13,595 nt of DNA from an archaeon (lineage in GTDB: Archaea; Asgardarchaeota; Hermodarchaeia; Hermodarchaeales; Hermodarchaeaceae), in assembly GCA_016550405.1 (NCBI GenBank), contig JABXGX010000093.1:1-13595 (forward strand). The letters are read 5' to 3'. Under the pieces are notes generated by a model. The model searched no databases, was not told where the DNA came from, and saw nothing but the letters and a program-made list of their open reading frames with translations. The translations under genes were made by a program, and so were the position numbers. Of the stretch, positions 1 through 7,341 are shown one piece after another. Positions within the stretch are counted from its first letter, which is position 1; the number at the start of each line of letters is the position of its first letter.

Positions 1-365
1 AATACACTTGCACCTTCTGTGGCACGGATATAGAACCAGGCACAGGATCGGTCTTTGTCAAAAATGATGGAAGCCTATTCTACCTGTGTTCGAGTAAGTG
101 TCGACGCAATCAACTCATACTGAAACGAACCGCACGACGCTTAAAATGGACAGAAGTATATGAGGAGCGAACTCGTCGTCGAGCCCAAGCCACGAAAAGA
201 AAAAAGGCAAAATCCAAGCCCAAAGCCAAGGCAAAGAAAGAGACGAAAGCCCCTCCAAAGGCGAAGCCTGCACCCAAAAAAGAAAGCAAGTCGGCTGCTA
301 AGAAAAAGGAAACCAAAGGCAAATCTGAGAAACCAGCAAAGAAATCTAAACCGAAGAAAGAATAG
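1..365 (+). CDS. rpl24e: Ribosomal protein L24e (eL24), 5'-truncated by window edge, with long lysine-rich tail
   Basis: The reading frame starts at base 3 and gives 120 residues before TAG at 363-365. The first residues, YTCTFCGTDIEPGTGS, are the L24e N-terminus, so only about one to three residues plus the start codon lie outside the window. The zinc site is CTFC followed by CSSKC. L24e is a protein of the large ribosomal subunit. The folded domain ends near residue 60 (RRLKWTEVYEERTRR). The remaining 60 or so residues are almost only Lys, Ala, Pro, Glu and Ser, a low-complexity basic tail that is not part of the usual archaeal L24e of about 60 residues. The tail is predicted disordered and may bind rRNA, which is inference. 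It converges with the NDK gene on the other strand. Confidence in the family is high; the role of the tail is unknown. Confidence 0.93.
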   Translation, partial: YTCTFCGTDIEPGTGSVFVKNDGSLFYLCSSKCRRNQLILKRTARRLKWTEVYEERTRRRAQATKRKKAKSKPKAKAKKETKAPPKAKPAPKKESKSAAKKKETKGKSEKPAKKSKPKKE

Positions 366-422
366 GCGCTTGGCTATTTTTCGCTAGTGGAGTTCAAATT
401 TTTCCAAATCCTCTAGTACGTA
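366..422. terminator. Convergent intergenic spacer with T-tracts
   Basis: This 57-base spacer separates two converging genes. On the plus strand it has two oligo-T runs (near 373-378 and 399-404), the usual archaeal termination signal. On the minus strand the run near 399-406 reads partly as A, so a terminator for ndk is less clear. No strong hairpin was seen. Confidence 0.3.
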
Positions 423-1091
423 TTAGGCCTTATCACGGTCTAAATCCATGTTCCCGAGAATTGCATTCGCTAGATTATTCAAATCTTGTTCTGTCCAATC
501 TGGACATTCGTCAATGAGTAATTCAACAATCTCCGATTGGTAAGTATCTCGGTTCAGATACTCGAGTGCATATTCTTGACAGATTCGTCGAATTTGTTCA
601 GTCGCTATCACGGGCGTTTCTACCCATTTTGTAATATACGCTTCAATAGCTTCTCGCCCTTCCTGTTCAAGGTTAAGCTGGGCTTCTTTCTGCCAAAGTG
701 TAATTTCCTTTTTCGCATTGGCTGGCTCATCAGAGGCATGGGCAACATTGACTCCCCCAACAATACCGTATTTTCCACGAAGGCTGTCCGGACTGGCTTT
801 TTCTACAAACGTTGCTCCTAAGACTTCTCGAAGGCGGGAGACGATATCCTCTCCTTCTAAGACTGTAGCGATGACGTTACCCACTTCGATGAATTGTAGC
901 AACCAGGGATAAAAGAACTTGCCCTCATGAATTGCATAATGTTTCTCTGCTAGGTGATGGGGAACTGGAATTTCAAGAAATCCTTTGAACACTACGTCAG
1001 GTAGAGAACTGAGGATTTGTTCAAAAACCGCTGCACCTACTCCTCTGCGCATCGTGGCATCCGGTTTGAGGATAAGAAGAGTCTGTTCCAT
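423..1091 (-). CDS. ndk: Nucleoside diphosphate kinase with C-terminal extension
   Basis: NDK moves the gamma-phosphate of NTPs to NDPs through a phosphohistidine. From the ATG at 1091 the protein has 222 residues. The N-terminal 135 or so are a complete NDK domain: LKPDA near residue 9, KHYAIHEGK near 50, REVLGAT near 88, LRGKYG near 104, and VNVAHASD with the catalytic His at about residue 118. All the nucleotide-binding residues I know for the family (Lys, Tyr, Arg, Thr, Arg, Asn, His) are present. About 85 further residues follow, acidic and apparently helical, ending in LDRDKA; NDKs are normally 140-160 residues long. An in-frame TTG at 1115 would add eight residues, but the ATG at 1091 has a GAGG site (1100-1103) eight bases upstream and fits the usual N-terminus. 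It is divergent from infB. Confidence 0.93.
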   Translation of the reverse strand: MEQTLLILKPDATMRRGVGAAVFEQILSSLPDVVFKGFLEIPVPHHLAEKHYAIHEGKFFYPWLLQFIEVGNVIATVLEGEDIVSRLREVLGATFVEKASPDSLRGKYGIVGGVNVAHASDEPANAKKEITLWQKEAQLNLEQEGREAIEAYITKWVETPVIATEQIRRICQEYALEYLNRDTYQSEIVELLIDECPDWTEQDLNNLANAILGNMDLDRDKA

Positions 1092-1256
1092 TTTAAACGC
1101 CTCGTGATGGCACAACCGAGTTCCCCCACAAAAAACCTTCTCTCGGCTAAAAATCTGATTTAGTTCTCATTCCAAGGACATAAGCCTTAAATATCGTAGA
1201 CCAGTGGATGCCAATGAGAGCCCCCTGTAGTTGCTTCTTGAAGGAAGGTGTCGAGG
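1092..1256. promoter_or_regulatory. Divergent promoter region between ndk and infB
   Basis: The 165-base spacer sits between divergent genes. For infB, the TATA-like TTAAATAT at 1187-1194 would put transcription start near 1215 and leave a leader of about 40 bases. It is followed by GGAAGGTG (1243-1250), six bases before the ATG at 1257. For ndk, the minus strand has a TATA-like GATTTTTAG near 1147-1155 and a GAGG ribosome-binding site at 1100-1103. The TATA calls are by eye. Confidence 0.45.
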
Positions 1257-3038
1257 ATGCCGATTCGTCAACCTATTGTCACCATGTTAGGTCATATCGA
1301 CACAGGCAAGACGAGTCTCCTTGATAAAATCCGAGGAACTGGAGTTCAGGCACGAGAGGCAGGGGGTATTACTCAACAAATCGGAGCAAGCTTCTTTCCC
1401 TTATCTACCGTAAGTGAACTCGTTGGTCCCCTGATGAAATCACTCAAACGAGCGATGACCCTTCCCGGATTACTGATTATTGATACCCCCGGACATGCAG
1501 CCTTTTTCAATCTGCGCAAACGGGGTGGGGCTGTAGCCGATATTGCGATTCTGGTCATAGATATTGTTGACGGCCTCCAACCCCAAAGCTATGAGTCCCT
1601 TCGTATTCTTCGAGCGCGAAAAACTCCTTTTCTTATTGCTCTGAACAAAATAGATAGGTTACCTGGTTGGAAATCCCAAGATACGTGGGTTCTTTCTCAA
1701 TCAATTAACAGCCAATCTGAGTATGTTAAAAGCGAGCTTGATAACAAAATCTACGAAGTCATGGGAGAACTATCACGGGAAAGTATTCAATCTGACCGGT
1801 ATGATCGAATCACTGACTTTGCTAAAACCGTGGCCATTGTTCCTACAAGTGCCAAGACTGGTGAGGGCCTATCTGAATTACTACTCGTCCTTGTGGGTTT
1901 AGCTCAACAATATCTCGAAGAGCAACTGCAAACTTCCGAAGGTCCCGCGAAGGGGGTTGTCCTTGAAGTCAAAGAAGAACCAGGCCTTGGTGTAACCGTT
2001 GACACAATTATTTATGATGGCGTTCTCCATCATGGGGACACGATTATTGTAGCAGGGCTCCAAGAACCTATTACCACCCATGTCCGTGCCCTTTTGATGC
2101 CTAAACCACTTGATGAAATCCGGGATCCCCGTGAACGCTTTTCACCCGTAAAAGAAGTAGTAGCTGCTGCTGGTGTTAAGATTGCAGCTCCTGAATTGGA
2201 GACCGCTATTGCGGGTGGAGGTCTATTCGTTGCAAATACGGAAAAGGAAGCCGCCATCATCAAAGAGCGCATTATTCAAGATATGGAAGCGGTACGCATT
2301 GAAACCGATAAAATCGGAGTCCTCCTCAAAGCAGATACGCTCGGCTCACTAGAAGCCCTAATCGAGTACCTCAAAGAACGGGAAATTCCAATTCGCCGAG
2401 CAGATATAGGGGATATATCGAAAAAAGAAGTAAAGGCGGTTTCAACCGTCTATGAGAATGACCCCTTTGTGGGAGTTATTCTTGCTTTCGATGTGCGTCC
2501 TTTACCTGATGCTAGGAGTGAAGCTGACACTTTAGGCGTTCCTATCTTTCAAAGCCAGATCATTTATGATCTTGTCGATCAATACGAGAATTGGGTGACA
2601 GATAAACGGCAGAAACTCGAAGAGGCCATGCTTGAGGAGCTCATTTTCCCCGGCAAGTTCGAAATACTTCCTGGTTACGTATTTCGACAAAGCAATCCCG
2701 CCGTTGTTGGAGTCAAAGTGATTGCGGGGCGAATTAGTGCGAAAAGCCATCTCATTACTCCTGAAAACCGGCGCATCGGCTCAATTCAACAAATTCAAGA
2801 TAAAGGGGAAACTATCCCTGTGGCCCGAATAGGAGCGGAAGTAGCGGTCTCGATTCGTGGAGCGACTGTCGGGCGACAGATAGATGAAGGCGACATTCTC
2901 TACATCGATCTACCTGAAGGAATGGTAATTCGACTCAACCAAGAGTTCAAGGATCAACTCTCAGCGGATGAGCAAGAATTATTGCAGGAGTTTTTAGAAC
3001 TTAAAAGAAAGCATGTCCAACCTTTTTGGGGCGTCTGA
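1257..3038 (+). CDS. infB: Translation initiation factor aIF5B (IF2/eIF5B family GTPase)
   Basis: aIF5B is the GTPase that helps join ribosomal subunits and places initiator tRNA. The protein has 593 residues, the usual archaeal length, with no intein. G-domain motifs: G1 GHIDTGKT (about 12-19), switch I GGITQQIGA (about 36-44), G3 DTPGH (76-80), G4 NKID (130-133), G5 TSAKTGEG (about 200). Later parts match domain II (VLEVKEEPGLGVTVD), domain III (GVLLKADTLGSLEAL) and domain IV near the C-terminus (GVKVIAGRI). Two features depart from the common archaeal form: Thr in place of the second His of GHVDHGKT, and QQ in the switch; both match eukaryotic eIF5B as I recall it. The ATG at 1257 is chosen because GGAAGGTG ends six bases before it. 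A GTG at 1248 is in frame but lies inside that site. Confidence 0.95.
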   Translation: MPIRQPIVTMLGHIDTGKTSLLDKIRGTGVQAREAGGITQQIGASFFPLSTVSELVGPLMKSLKRAMTLPGLLIIDTPGHAAFFNLRKRGGAVADIAILVIDIVDGLQPQSYESLRILRARKTPFLIALNKIDRLPGWKSQDTWVLSQSINSQSEYVKSELDNKIYEVMGELSRESIQSDRYDRITDFAKTVAIVPTSAKTGEGLSELLLVLVGLAQQYLEEQLQTSEGPAKGVVLEVKEEPGLGVTVDTIIYDGVLHHGDTIIVAGLQEPITTHVRALLMPKPLDEIRDPRERFSPVKEVVAAAGVKIAAPELETAIAGGGLFVANTEKEAAIIKERIIQDMEAVRIETDKIGVLLKADTLGSLEALIEYLKEREIPIRRADIGDISKKEVKAVSTVYENDPFVGVILAFDVRPLPDARSEADTLGVPIFQSQIIYDLVDQYENWVTDKRQKLEEAMLEELIFPGKFEILPGYVFRQSNPAVVGVKVIAGRISAKSHLITPENRRIGSIQQIQDKGETIPVARIGAEVAVSIRGATVGRQIDEGDILYIDLPEGMVIRLNQEFKDQLSADEQELLQEFLELKRKHVQPFWGV

Positions 3039-3185
3039 TTTTCTCCTATCGAACAGAGATTTCTGTACAAATCCCTCATTTGATGGTAAGATTCATAAGC
3101 CCTTATCCCATGCTACGCATTTATCTTCGCACGCCTATCTATGTGGAAGCGATAACCAACTCGTAGAAAATCTTGAGGTCCCAAT

Positions 3186-3581
3186 ATGACACGAATTCGA
3201 TTAGTCATCGGTGATCCCCAAACCGGTAAGACCATTCAACTAGAACTCAGTGAACAACGGAGCCGTATCTTACACGGTAAAGTTATTGGCGAAATCGTTG
3301 ATGGTGATCCTCTCGGATTTGGTGGTTACCAATTCAAAATTACTGGCGGCAGTGATGGAACAGGTACTCCAATGCGCCCTGATGTGCATGGTGCTGTACG
3401 AAAACGCCCTTTATTATCTGGCGGCATCGGGTACAAACCTAAAACCTCCGGAGAGCGTCGACGTCGCCGAGTTCGTGGTAACGAAATTACTGATGAAATC
3501 GTTCAGGTAAACGCAAAAATAATCACTCAAGGATCCAAACCCATCCTTGAAATAGTCGAACAAAGCACCAGTTCTTCATAA
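3186..3581 (+). CDS. rps6e: Ribosomal protein S6e (eS6)
   Basis: This is a small-subunit protein of 131 residues, normal for archaea. Diagnostic segments are FKITGGSDGTGTPMRPDVHG (about 50-69), LLSGGIGYKPKTSGERRRRR (about 76-95) and RGNEITDEIVQVN. The ATG at 3186 has a GAGGT site (3175-3179) six bases upstream. The 147-base gap after infB suggests its own promoter: a weak TATA-like CATTTATCT lies near 3117-3125. It is followed 40 bases later by aIF2-gamma, a pairing known in other archaea. Nothing looks broken or unusual, and the C-terminus ends in a short Ser-rich run. Confidence 0.96.
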   Translation: MTRIRLVIGDPQTGKTIQLELSEQRSRILHGKVIGEIVDGDPLGFGGYQFKITGGSDGTGTPMRPDVHGAVRKRPLLSGGIGYKPKTSGERRRRRVRGNEITDEIVQVNAKIITQGSKPILEIVEQSTSSS

Positions 3582-3621
3582 GAATTATACAAAGAAGTTC
3601 CATAAGAGATGACGATTCAAC

Positions 3622-4881
3622 ATGCCTCCCCGGAAAACCATGCCCAAACAAGCGGAAGTCAATATCGGCTTAGTGGGTCATGTTGATCACGGGAAAACTA
3701 CCCTAGCCCAGGCATTATCTGGGGAGTGGACGGATCGCCATTCAGAAGAAATTCGTCGGGGAATCTCGATAAAATTAGGCTATGCTGATGTTACTTTCTA
3801 TAAATGCACAAAATGCCGCGGACCAGCTGCCTACTCGACCTCCCCCAAATGTGCGAAGTGCGGTGGACCTGCTGAACCTCTCCGGCGAATATCACTCGTA
3901 GATGCACCAGGTCACGAAGTCTTGATGGCTACGATGATTTCAGGCGCGGCTTTAATGGATGGTGCATTGCTTCTTATTGCCGCTGATGAGAAATGTCCCC
4001 AACCGCAAACAAGAGAACATCTTGCAGCCTTAGAAATCATTGGGGTTGACAAGATCATAATTGCTCAGAACAAAGTAGAAGTCGTCTCCGAAAAAGAAGC
4101 CTTAGCCAATTACAAAGAAATCAAGCGCTTCGTGACTGGCTCCATTGCCGAAAACGCCCCGATAATTCCTATCTCTGCTATGTTCGGCACAAACATCGAT
4201 TTCCTCATCCAAACTATCGAGCAAGTGATTCCGACGCCCAAACGGGATTTGCAGAAACCTGGATTATTCTATGTAGCTCGATCCTTTGATATTAACAAAC
4301 CCGGTACTCGACCTAAGGAATTATTAGGTGGAGTAATTGGGGGCACTATAATTCAGGGCAAGGTTTCCGTGGGCGATGATCTTGAAATCCAACCAGGGAT
4401 TCCAATAAGGAAGGATAAAGGCGGGCTCTCATTCGAACCAATTTACACTAAAGTCAAAAGCATACAAACCGGTACGGGTAAAGCTCTGAAAACAGCCCAT
4501 CCTAGTGGGCTTATTGGGATGGGAACCAACCTTGATCCATCCATAACTCGTGCAGACGCCTTGATCGGGAACTTAGCTGGGCTCGTAGGAAAGCTGCCTC
4601 CAATAGTTGAGGAAGTAACGCTTGAATCCCACTTGCTTAAACGGGTTGTTGGGTCAGTTGAACAAAGTGTTGTCCAGACTATCAAGCAAAACGAAACGCT
4701 AATGTTAATTGTCGGGTCCTCTGCAACGGTTGGACAAGTCAAAAAGATTGGTTCGAAAAACCGGATTACATTTGCACTTCGAAAGCCCGTTGCAGTTATT
4801 CCTAATCAGCGAGTAGCGATTAGTCGCCAAATCGAAATGCGGTGGCGATTAATTGGATGGGGCACCGTCATTGCCAAATAA
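3622..4881 (+). CDS. eif2g: Translation initiation factor 2 subunit gamma (aIF2-gamma)
   Basis: This is the GTPase core of the aIF2 heterotrimer, which carries Met-tRNAi to the small subunit. Length is 419 residues, typical. Seen in order: G1 GHVDHGKT (19-26), a zinc knuckle with CTKC (62-65) and CAKC (77-80), G3 DAPGH (94-98), the G4 variant NKVE (150-153) and G5 PISA (near 200). The zinc knuckle inside the G domain separates it from EF-Tu/EF1A, and domains II and III follow (GGVIGGTIIQGKVSVGDD, then the basic C-terminal barrel ending RWRLIGWGTVI). The start is the ATG at 3622, with a weak GAGATGA about ten bases upstream; an ATG six codons later is possible. The 3' end overlaps the PIN gene. 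Confidence 0.96.
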   Translation: MPPRKTMPKQAEVNIGLVGHVDHGKTTLAQALSGEWTDRHSEEIRRGISIKLGYADVTFYKCTKCRGPAAYSTSPKCAKCGGPAEPLRRISLVDAPGHEVLMATMISGAALMDGALLLIAADEKCPQPQTREHLAALEIIGVDKIIIAQNKVEVVSEKEALANYKEIKRFVTGSIAENAPIIPISAMFGTNIDFLIQTIEQVIPTPKRDLQKPGLFYVARSFDINKPGTRPKELLGGVIGGTIIQGKVSVGDDLEIQPGIPIRKDKGGLSFEPIYTKVKSIQTGTGKALKTAHPSGLIGMGTNLDPSITRADALIGNLAGLVGKLPPIVEEVTLESHLLKRVVGSVEQSVVQTIKQNETLMLIVGSSATVGQVKKIGSKNRITFALRKPVAVIPNQRVAISRQIEMRWRLIGWGTVIAK

Positions 4882-5296
4882 TTCAAATTCTCCCCTGGGC
4901 ATCCAAGTGTTGTTGGATACTAACTTTCTTCTCCTTCCATTTCAACGCCACATCGATATCTATGAGGAAATTCCACGCCTGTTAGGAGGTCAAGTTCAAT
5001 TTCTGATTCTTCCTCAAATCCTAACCGAATTGAAATGGTTGGAAACTAAAGGATCAACCAAAAATAAGACTGCAGCTAAAAGTACAATGACGCTGATTTC
5101 CCGCCATTGTCAAATCGTCGAAGATCTTCCTTCCGCCATTCAGGATCTTGATGCTGATTCGGCTCTATTGCGTTGGGCTCAACAAACCGGAGCCATTGTT
5201 GCCACAAATGATGGTGAACTGCGTAGAAAACTGGCAAATCAAGGTTCTCGCGCCATATTTTTACGAAAACTAGCCGTACTAGCGCTTTCCGAGTAG
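4853..5296 (+). CDS. PIN-domain nuclease, Fcf1/VapC9-like
   Basis: This is a single PIN domain of up to 147 residues with the family's acidic residues in order: Asp in VLLDTNFLLLPF, Glu in LTELKWLE, Asp in LDADSALLRWA and Asp in VATNDGELRR. Fcf1/Utp24 relatives cut pre-rRNA in eukaryotes. Archaeal homologues are often coded next to aIF2-gamma, as here, which favours an RNA-processing job over a toxin; no antitoxin gene is adjacent. The start is uncertain because there is no ATG. TTG at 4853 (behind GGTGG at 4841-4845) overlaps aIF2-gamma by 29 bases; TTG at 4871 and GTG at 4907 are alternatives, and the last would begin just before the first catalytic strand. The family call is firm; the substrate is inferred. 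Confidence 0.85.
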   Translation: MDGAPSLPNNSNSPLGIQVLLDTNFLLLPFQRHIDIYEEIPRLLGGQVQFLILPQILTELKWLETKGSTKNKTAAKSTMTLISRHCQIVEDLPSAIQDLDADSALLRWAQQTGAIVATNDGELRRKLANQGSRAIFLRKLAVLALSE

Positions 5297-5370
5297 TATT
5301 GCCCCTGAAATCGGCTGCAATTCCATAAAATAGAAAAGCTTATCAGCCGGACTTGTAATCCGTCCGAAAT

Positions 5371-5386
5371 CGGAGGCAAAACCATC
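5371..5386 (+). promoter_or_regulatory. Strong Shine-Dalgarno site that decides a non-canonical ATC start for rpo7
   Basis: GGAGG lies at 5372-5376 and is followed, seven bases on, by ATC at 5384. ATC is exactly where the conserved Rpo7 N-terminus (usually M-Y-x-x-V) would start. No ATG, GTG or TTG lies in frame between the upstream stop (5306-5308) and the GTG at 5414. Confidence 0.7.
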
Positions 5387-5992
5387 TACCAAGCTGTTAC
5401 CATTAAAGGGCATGTGCGCATTCCGCCGAATCGATTCAGCGAAGACCTCTATGAGGTCGCCGAAGAAATTCTCCGTGAACAGTATGAAGGGATTATTGAC
5501 GTCGACCTCGGCTTTATTATCGCTGTTACAGATGTTGAAGACATTGGTGTAGGCAAAATCATTCCTGGTGACGGTGCCACCTACCACGAGGTCAAACTTA
5601 CAATTCTAACATTTCAACCGAAAGTTAATTTCCTTACCCAGGGCGAAGTTGTTGAAGTTGTAGATTTTGGTGCCTTCATCCGCCTTGGACCTCTTGACGG
5701 GCTCTGCCATGTGAGCCAAATCACAGATGATTTCTTCTCCTACGACCCTCGAAGCGCTGCTCTAGTTGGGAAAGAAACAGGTCGAGTCATCTCTGAGGGC
5801 GATTTGGTTCGAACACGAATTGTCGCGGTTAGTATTGATGGTGGTGCCCGAAGCGGAAAATTAGGCTTAACAATGCGACAGCCTTTTCTAGGCAAGTTCG
5901 AGTGGATTAAAGAAGAAATCGCCAAATTACTTGAATCAAAGCGCAAAGCGGAGAAAAAGAAAGAAGGAAAGGACAAAACGAAGGAAAAATAG
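5384..5992 (+). CDS. rpo7: DNA-directed RNA polymerase subunit Rpo7 (RpoE1, E')
   Basis: Rpo7 pairs with Rpo4 to form the stalk of archaeal RNA polymerase and is the homologue of eukaryotic RPB7. Read from ATC at 5384 the protein has 202 residues: an RNP-like N-terminal domain (IYQAVTIKGHVRIPPNRF, then YEGIIDVDLGFIIAV and IPGDGATYHEVKLTILTFQP) and an S1/OB domain from about residue 82 (GEVVEVVDFGAFIRLGPLDG, HVSQITDDF, KLGLTMRQPFLG). A Lys/Glu tail of about 17 residues closes it. The first standard start, GTG at 5414, would remove ten conserved residues, and the GGAGG at 5372-5376 points to ATC instead. Either the start is non-canonical or base 5386 is a sequence error for G. The spacing to the PIN gene is 87 bases, and Spt4 follows. 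Confidence 0.93.
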   Translation: MYQAVTIKGHVRIPPNRFSEDLYEVAEEILREQYEGIIDVDLGFIIAVTDVEDIGVGKIIPGDGATYHEVKLTILTFQPKVNFLTQGEVVEVVDFGAFIRLGPLDGLCHVSQITDDFFSYDPRSAALVGKETGRVISEGDLVRTRIVAVSIDGGARSGKLGLTMRQPFLGKFEWIKEEIAKLLESKRKAEKKKEGKDKTKEK

Positions 5993-6030
5993 CTTCATTT
6001 CCTTGTTCTCCATCCAACTAACAAAGAGTG

Positions 6031-6225
6031 ATGAAAATGGCAAAACGAAAAGCGTGTAAAGTCTGTCATGTCATGACCACCAAGTCCCACTGCCCAGTCT
6101 GTAAAAGTACCAACCTTTCTGAAAGTTTTTCGGGACTCGTATTGATTTTTGATCCTGAACATTCGATGATCGCAAAGAAGCTTAACATTTCGAAAGATGG
6201 AGAATATGCTCTCCAAGTCCGTTAG
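6031..6225 (+). CDS. spt4: Transcription elongation factor Spt4 (RpoE2, E'')
   Basis: This small zinc protein partners Spt5/NusG at the polymerase clamp and promotes processive elongation. It has 64 residues from ATG 6031. The zinc site is CKVCH then CPVC, followed by STNLSESFSGLVLIFDPEHS and IAKKLNI...GEYALQVR, all typical of archaeal Spt4. Starts GTG 6028, ATG 6031 and ATG 6037 lie in a row; GAGTGATG at 6026-6033 resembles a Shine-Dalgarno site and would favour ATG 6037, so the exact start is open by two or three codons. It follows rpo7 by about 40 bases, the standard archaeal pairing, and its stop overlaps the ribosome-binding site of the next gene. Confidence 0.93.
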   Translation: MKMAKRKACKVCHVMTTKSHCPVCKSTNLSESFSGLVLIFDPEHSMIAKKLNISKDGEYALQVR

Positions 6226-6234
6226 GTGAAGTAG

Positions 6235-6786
6235 TTGGCTGCTACGCAGCTGCGACAATTTACATTGGTTCTCCCAAAGCATCTTCGAAAATCCCTTAAA
6301 AGTCCCAAGGGTGAAATCTTTTCTCGAAAAGGCCTAGGCGCCGCCGAAGATGCCTGTGCGTATATTCGGAAACACAAACTTACTCCCATCATTGCTGTAG
6401 GCGACCTTGTGTCAGTTAACCTCATGAAAGTGAATTGCCAAGCTACCCTATCAATTTTGGATGGGAAAACTAAGCGCAATGATCCGGTTGCCTACGATAT
6501 TCCAACAGATGTAACCTTGACAGCGACCAATGCGGCTACAGAAATTCGACCAGAAGTCTGGATTGCGATTGAACTTGCTCTAACGGCTGGGCAAACTGGA
6601 AAAACTGCGAAACTCTTAATAGAGGGCGAAGAGGACCTAACGGCACTACCTGCAGTGGCTCTTGCACCCAATGGGTCTGCCGTAGTTTATGGGCTTCCTG
6701 ATCAGGGTATCGTTGTCATTAAAGTTGCAACAGAGCATAAACAGGCGGTTGACACAATACTGCAAAAAATGGTGCAGAAAAAATGA
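6235..6786 (+). CDS. GTP-dependent dephospho-CoA kinase (DUF359 family)
   Basis: In archaea this family performs the last step of coenzyme A synthesis, phosphorylating dephospho-CoA with GTP; it is unrelated to bacterial CoaE. Length is 183 residues, typical. Recognised segments are LPKHLRKSLKSPKGEIF (13-29), PIIAVGDLVSVNL (51-63), DGKTKR (76-81) and GEEDLTALPAVALAPNGSAV (131-150) followed by YGLPDQGIVVIKV. These carry the acidic residues (GD, D of DGKTKR, EED) linked to catalysis in the characterised Thermococcus enzyme. The start is TTG at 6235 with AGGTGA (6224-6229) five bases upstream. The stop TGA overlaps the S24e ATG in ATGA (6783-6786), so the two genes are translationally coupled. 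Confidence 0.9.
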   Translation: MAATQLRQFTLVLPKHLRKSLKSPKGEIFSRKGLGAAEDACAYIRKHKLTPIIAVGDLVSVNLMKVNCQATLSILDGKTKRNDPVAYDIPTDVTLTATNAATEIRPEVWIAIELALTAGQTGKTAKLLIEGEEDLTALPAVALAPNGSAVVYGLPDQGIVVIKVATEHKQAVDTILQKMVQKK

Positions 6787-7328
6787 AAATTAAGATTGAA
6801 GAAAAACAGGAGAACCCCCTTCTCTCCCGACAGGACATCACCTTCCAAGTTGACCATTCTGGAGAGGCTACCCCTCCGCGTATTGATGTCCGAGCGAAAC
6901 TTGCTGCTATGCTGAATTGCAAGGAAGATCAACTCTACATTGTGAAATTCAATGGTCTATACGGGCAATCCACCACCCATGGGTATGCCCATCTTTACCC
7001 CTCAAAGGAAGTTGCCCTCTCACTTGAACAAAAACACATTCTCAAACGACATGCCACCGAAGAGGAAACCACACCTCCGGCGATGGAAATCCCAGAGCCT
7101 GCCCTAAAGGAACCACAAACACCAAAAGAAAAACCGGAACCTAAAGCAGAGAAACCGGTAAAAGAAAAAGAGCCAGAAAAAGCTGCTGAAAAGAAATCCC
7201 CGCAAAAAGAGAAAAAGAAAGAAGAACTTAAGGTGGCTCCAACCAAAGAAGACACTTCTCCTAAAGAGAAACCCAAACCCGAAAAGAAGAAGAAAGAAAC
7301 TCCTTCTGAGAAGAAGGAAGCCCCATAA
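6783..7328 (+). CDS. rps24e: Ribosomal protein S24e (eS24) with long Lys/Glu/Pro tail
   Basis: This is a small-subunit protein. Residues 1 to about 90 are the S24e fold (KIEEKQENPLLSRQDITFQV, RIDVRAKLAAMLN, FNGLYGQSTTHGYAHLY). Residues about 91-181 form a low-complexity tail of Lys, Glu and Pro with loosely repeated units such as KEKPEPKAEKP, EKEPEKAAEKK and KEKPKPEKKKKE. Archaeal S24e is normally about 100-130 residues, so the tail doubles it. It lacks hydrophobic residues and should be disordered; its function is unknown. The start overlaps the dephospho-CoA kinase stop by four bases. Repeated GAAAAGAAG-like codons make this the most purine-rich part of the window, so slippage-driven length change is plausible. 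Confidence 0.94.
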   Translation: MKIKIEEKQENPLLSRQDITFQVDHSGEATPPRIDVRAKLAAMLNCKEDQLYIVKFNGLYGQSTTHGYAHLYPSKEVALSLEQKHILKRHATEEETTPPAMEIPEPALKEPQTPKEKPEPKAEKPVKEKEPEKAAEKKSPQKEKKKEELKVAPTKEDTSPKEKPKPEKKKKETPSEKKEAP

Positions 7329-7341
7329 TCAAGAATCCCCA

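Noticed and set aside
160..387. 75-residue Arg/Lys-rich open frame
   Set aside because: It is a shifted reading of the lysine-rich L24e tail.
3053..3066. Hairpin ACAGA-GATT-TCTGT after infB
   Set aside because: Five pairs with no T run after it; too weak to call a terminator.
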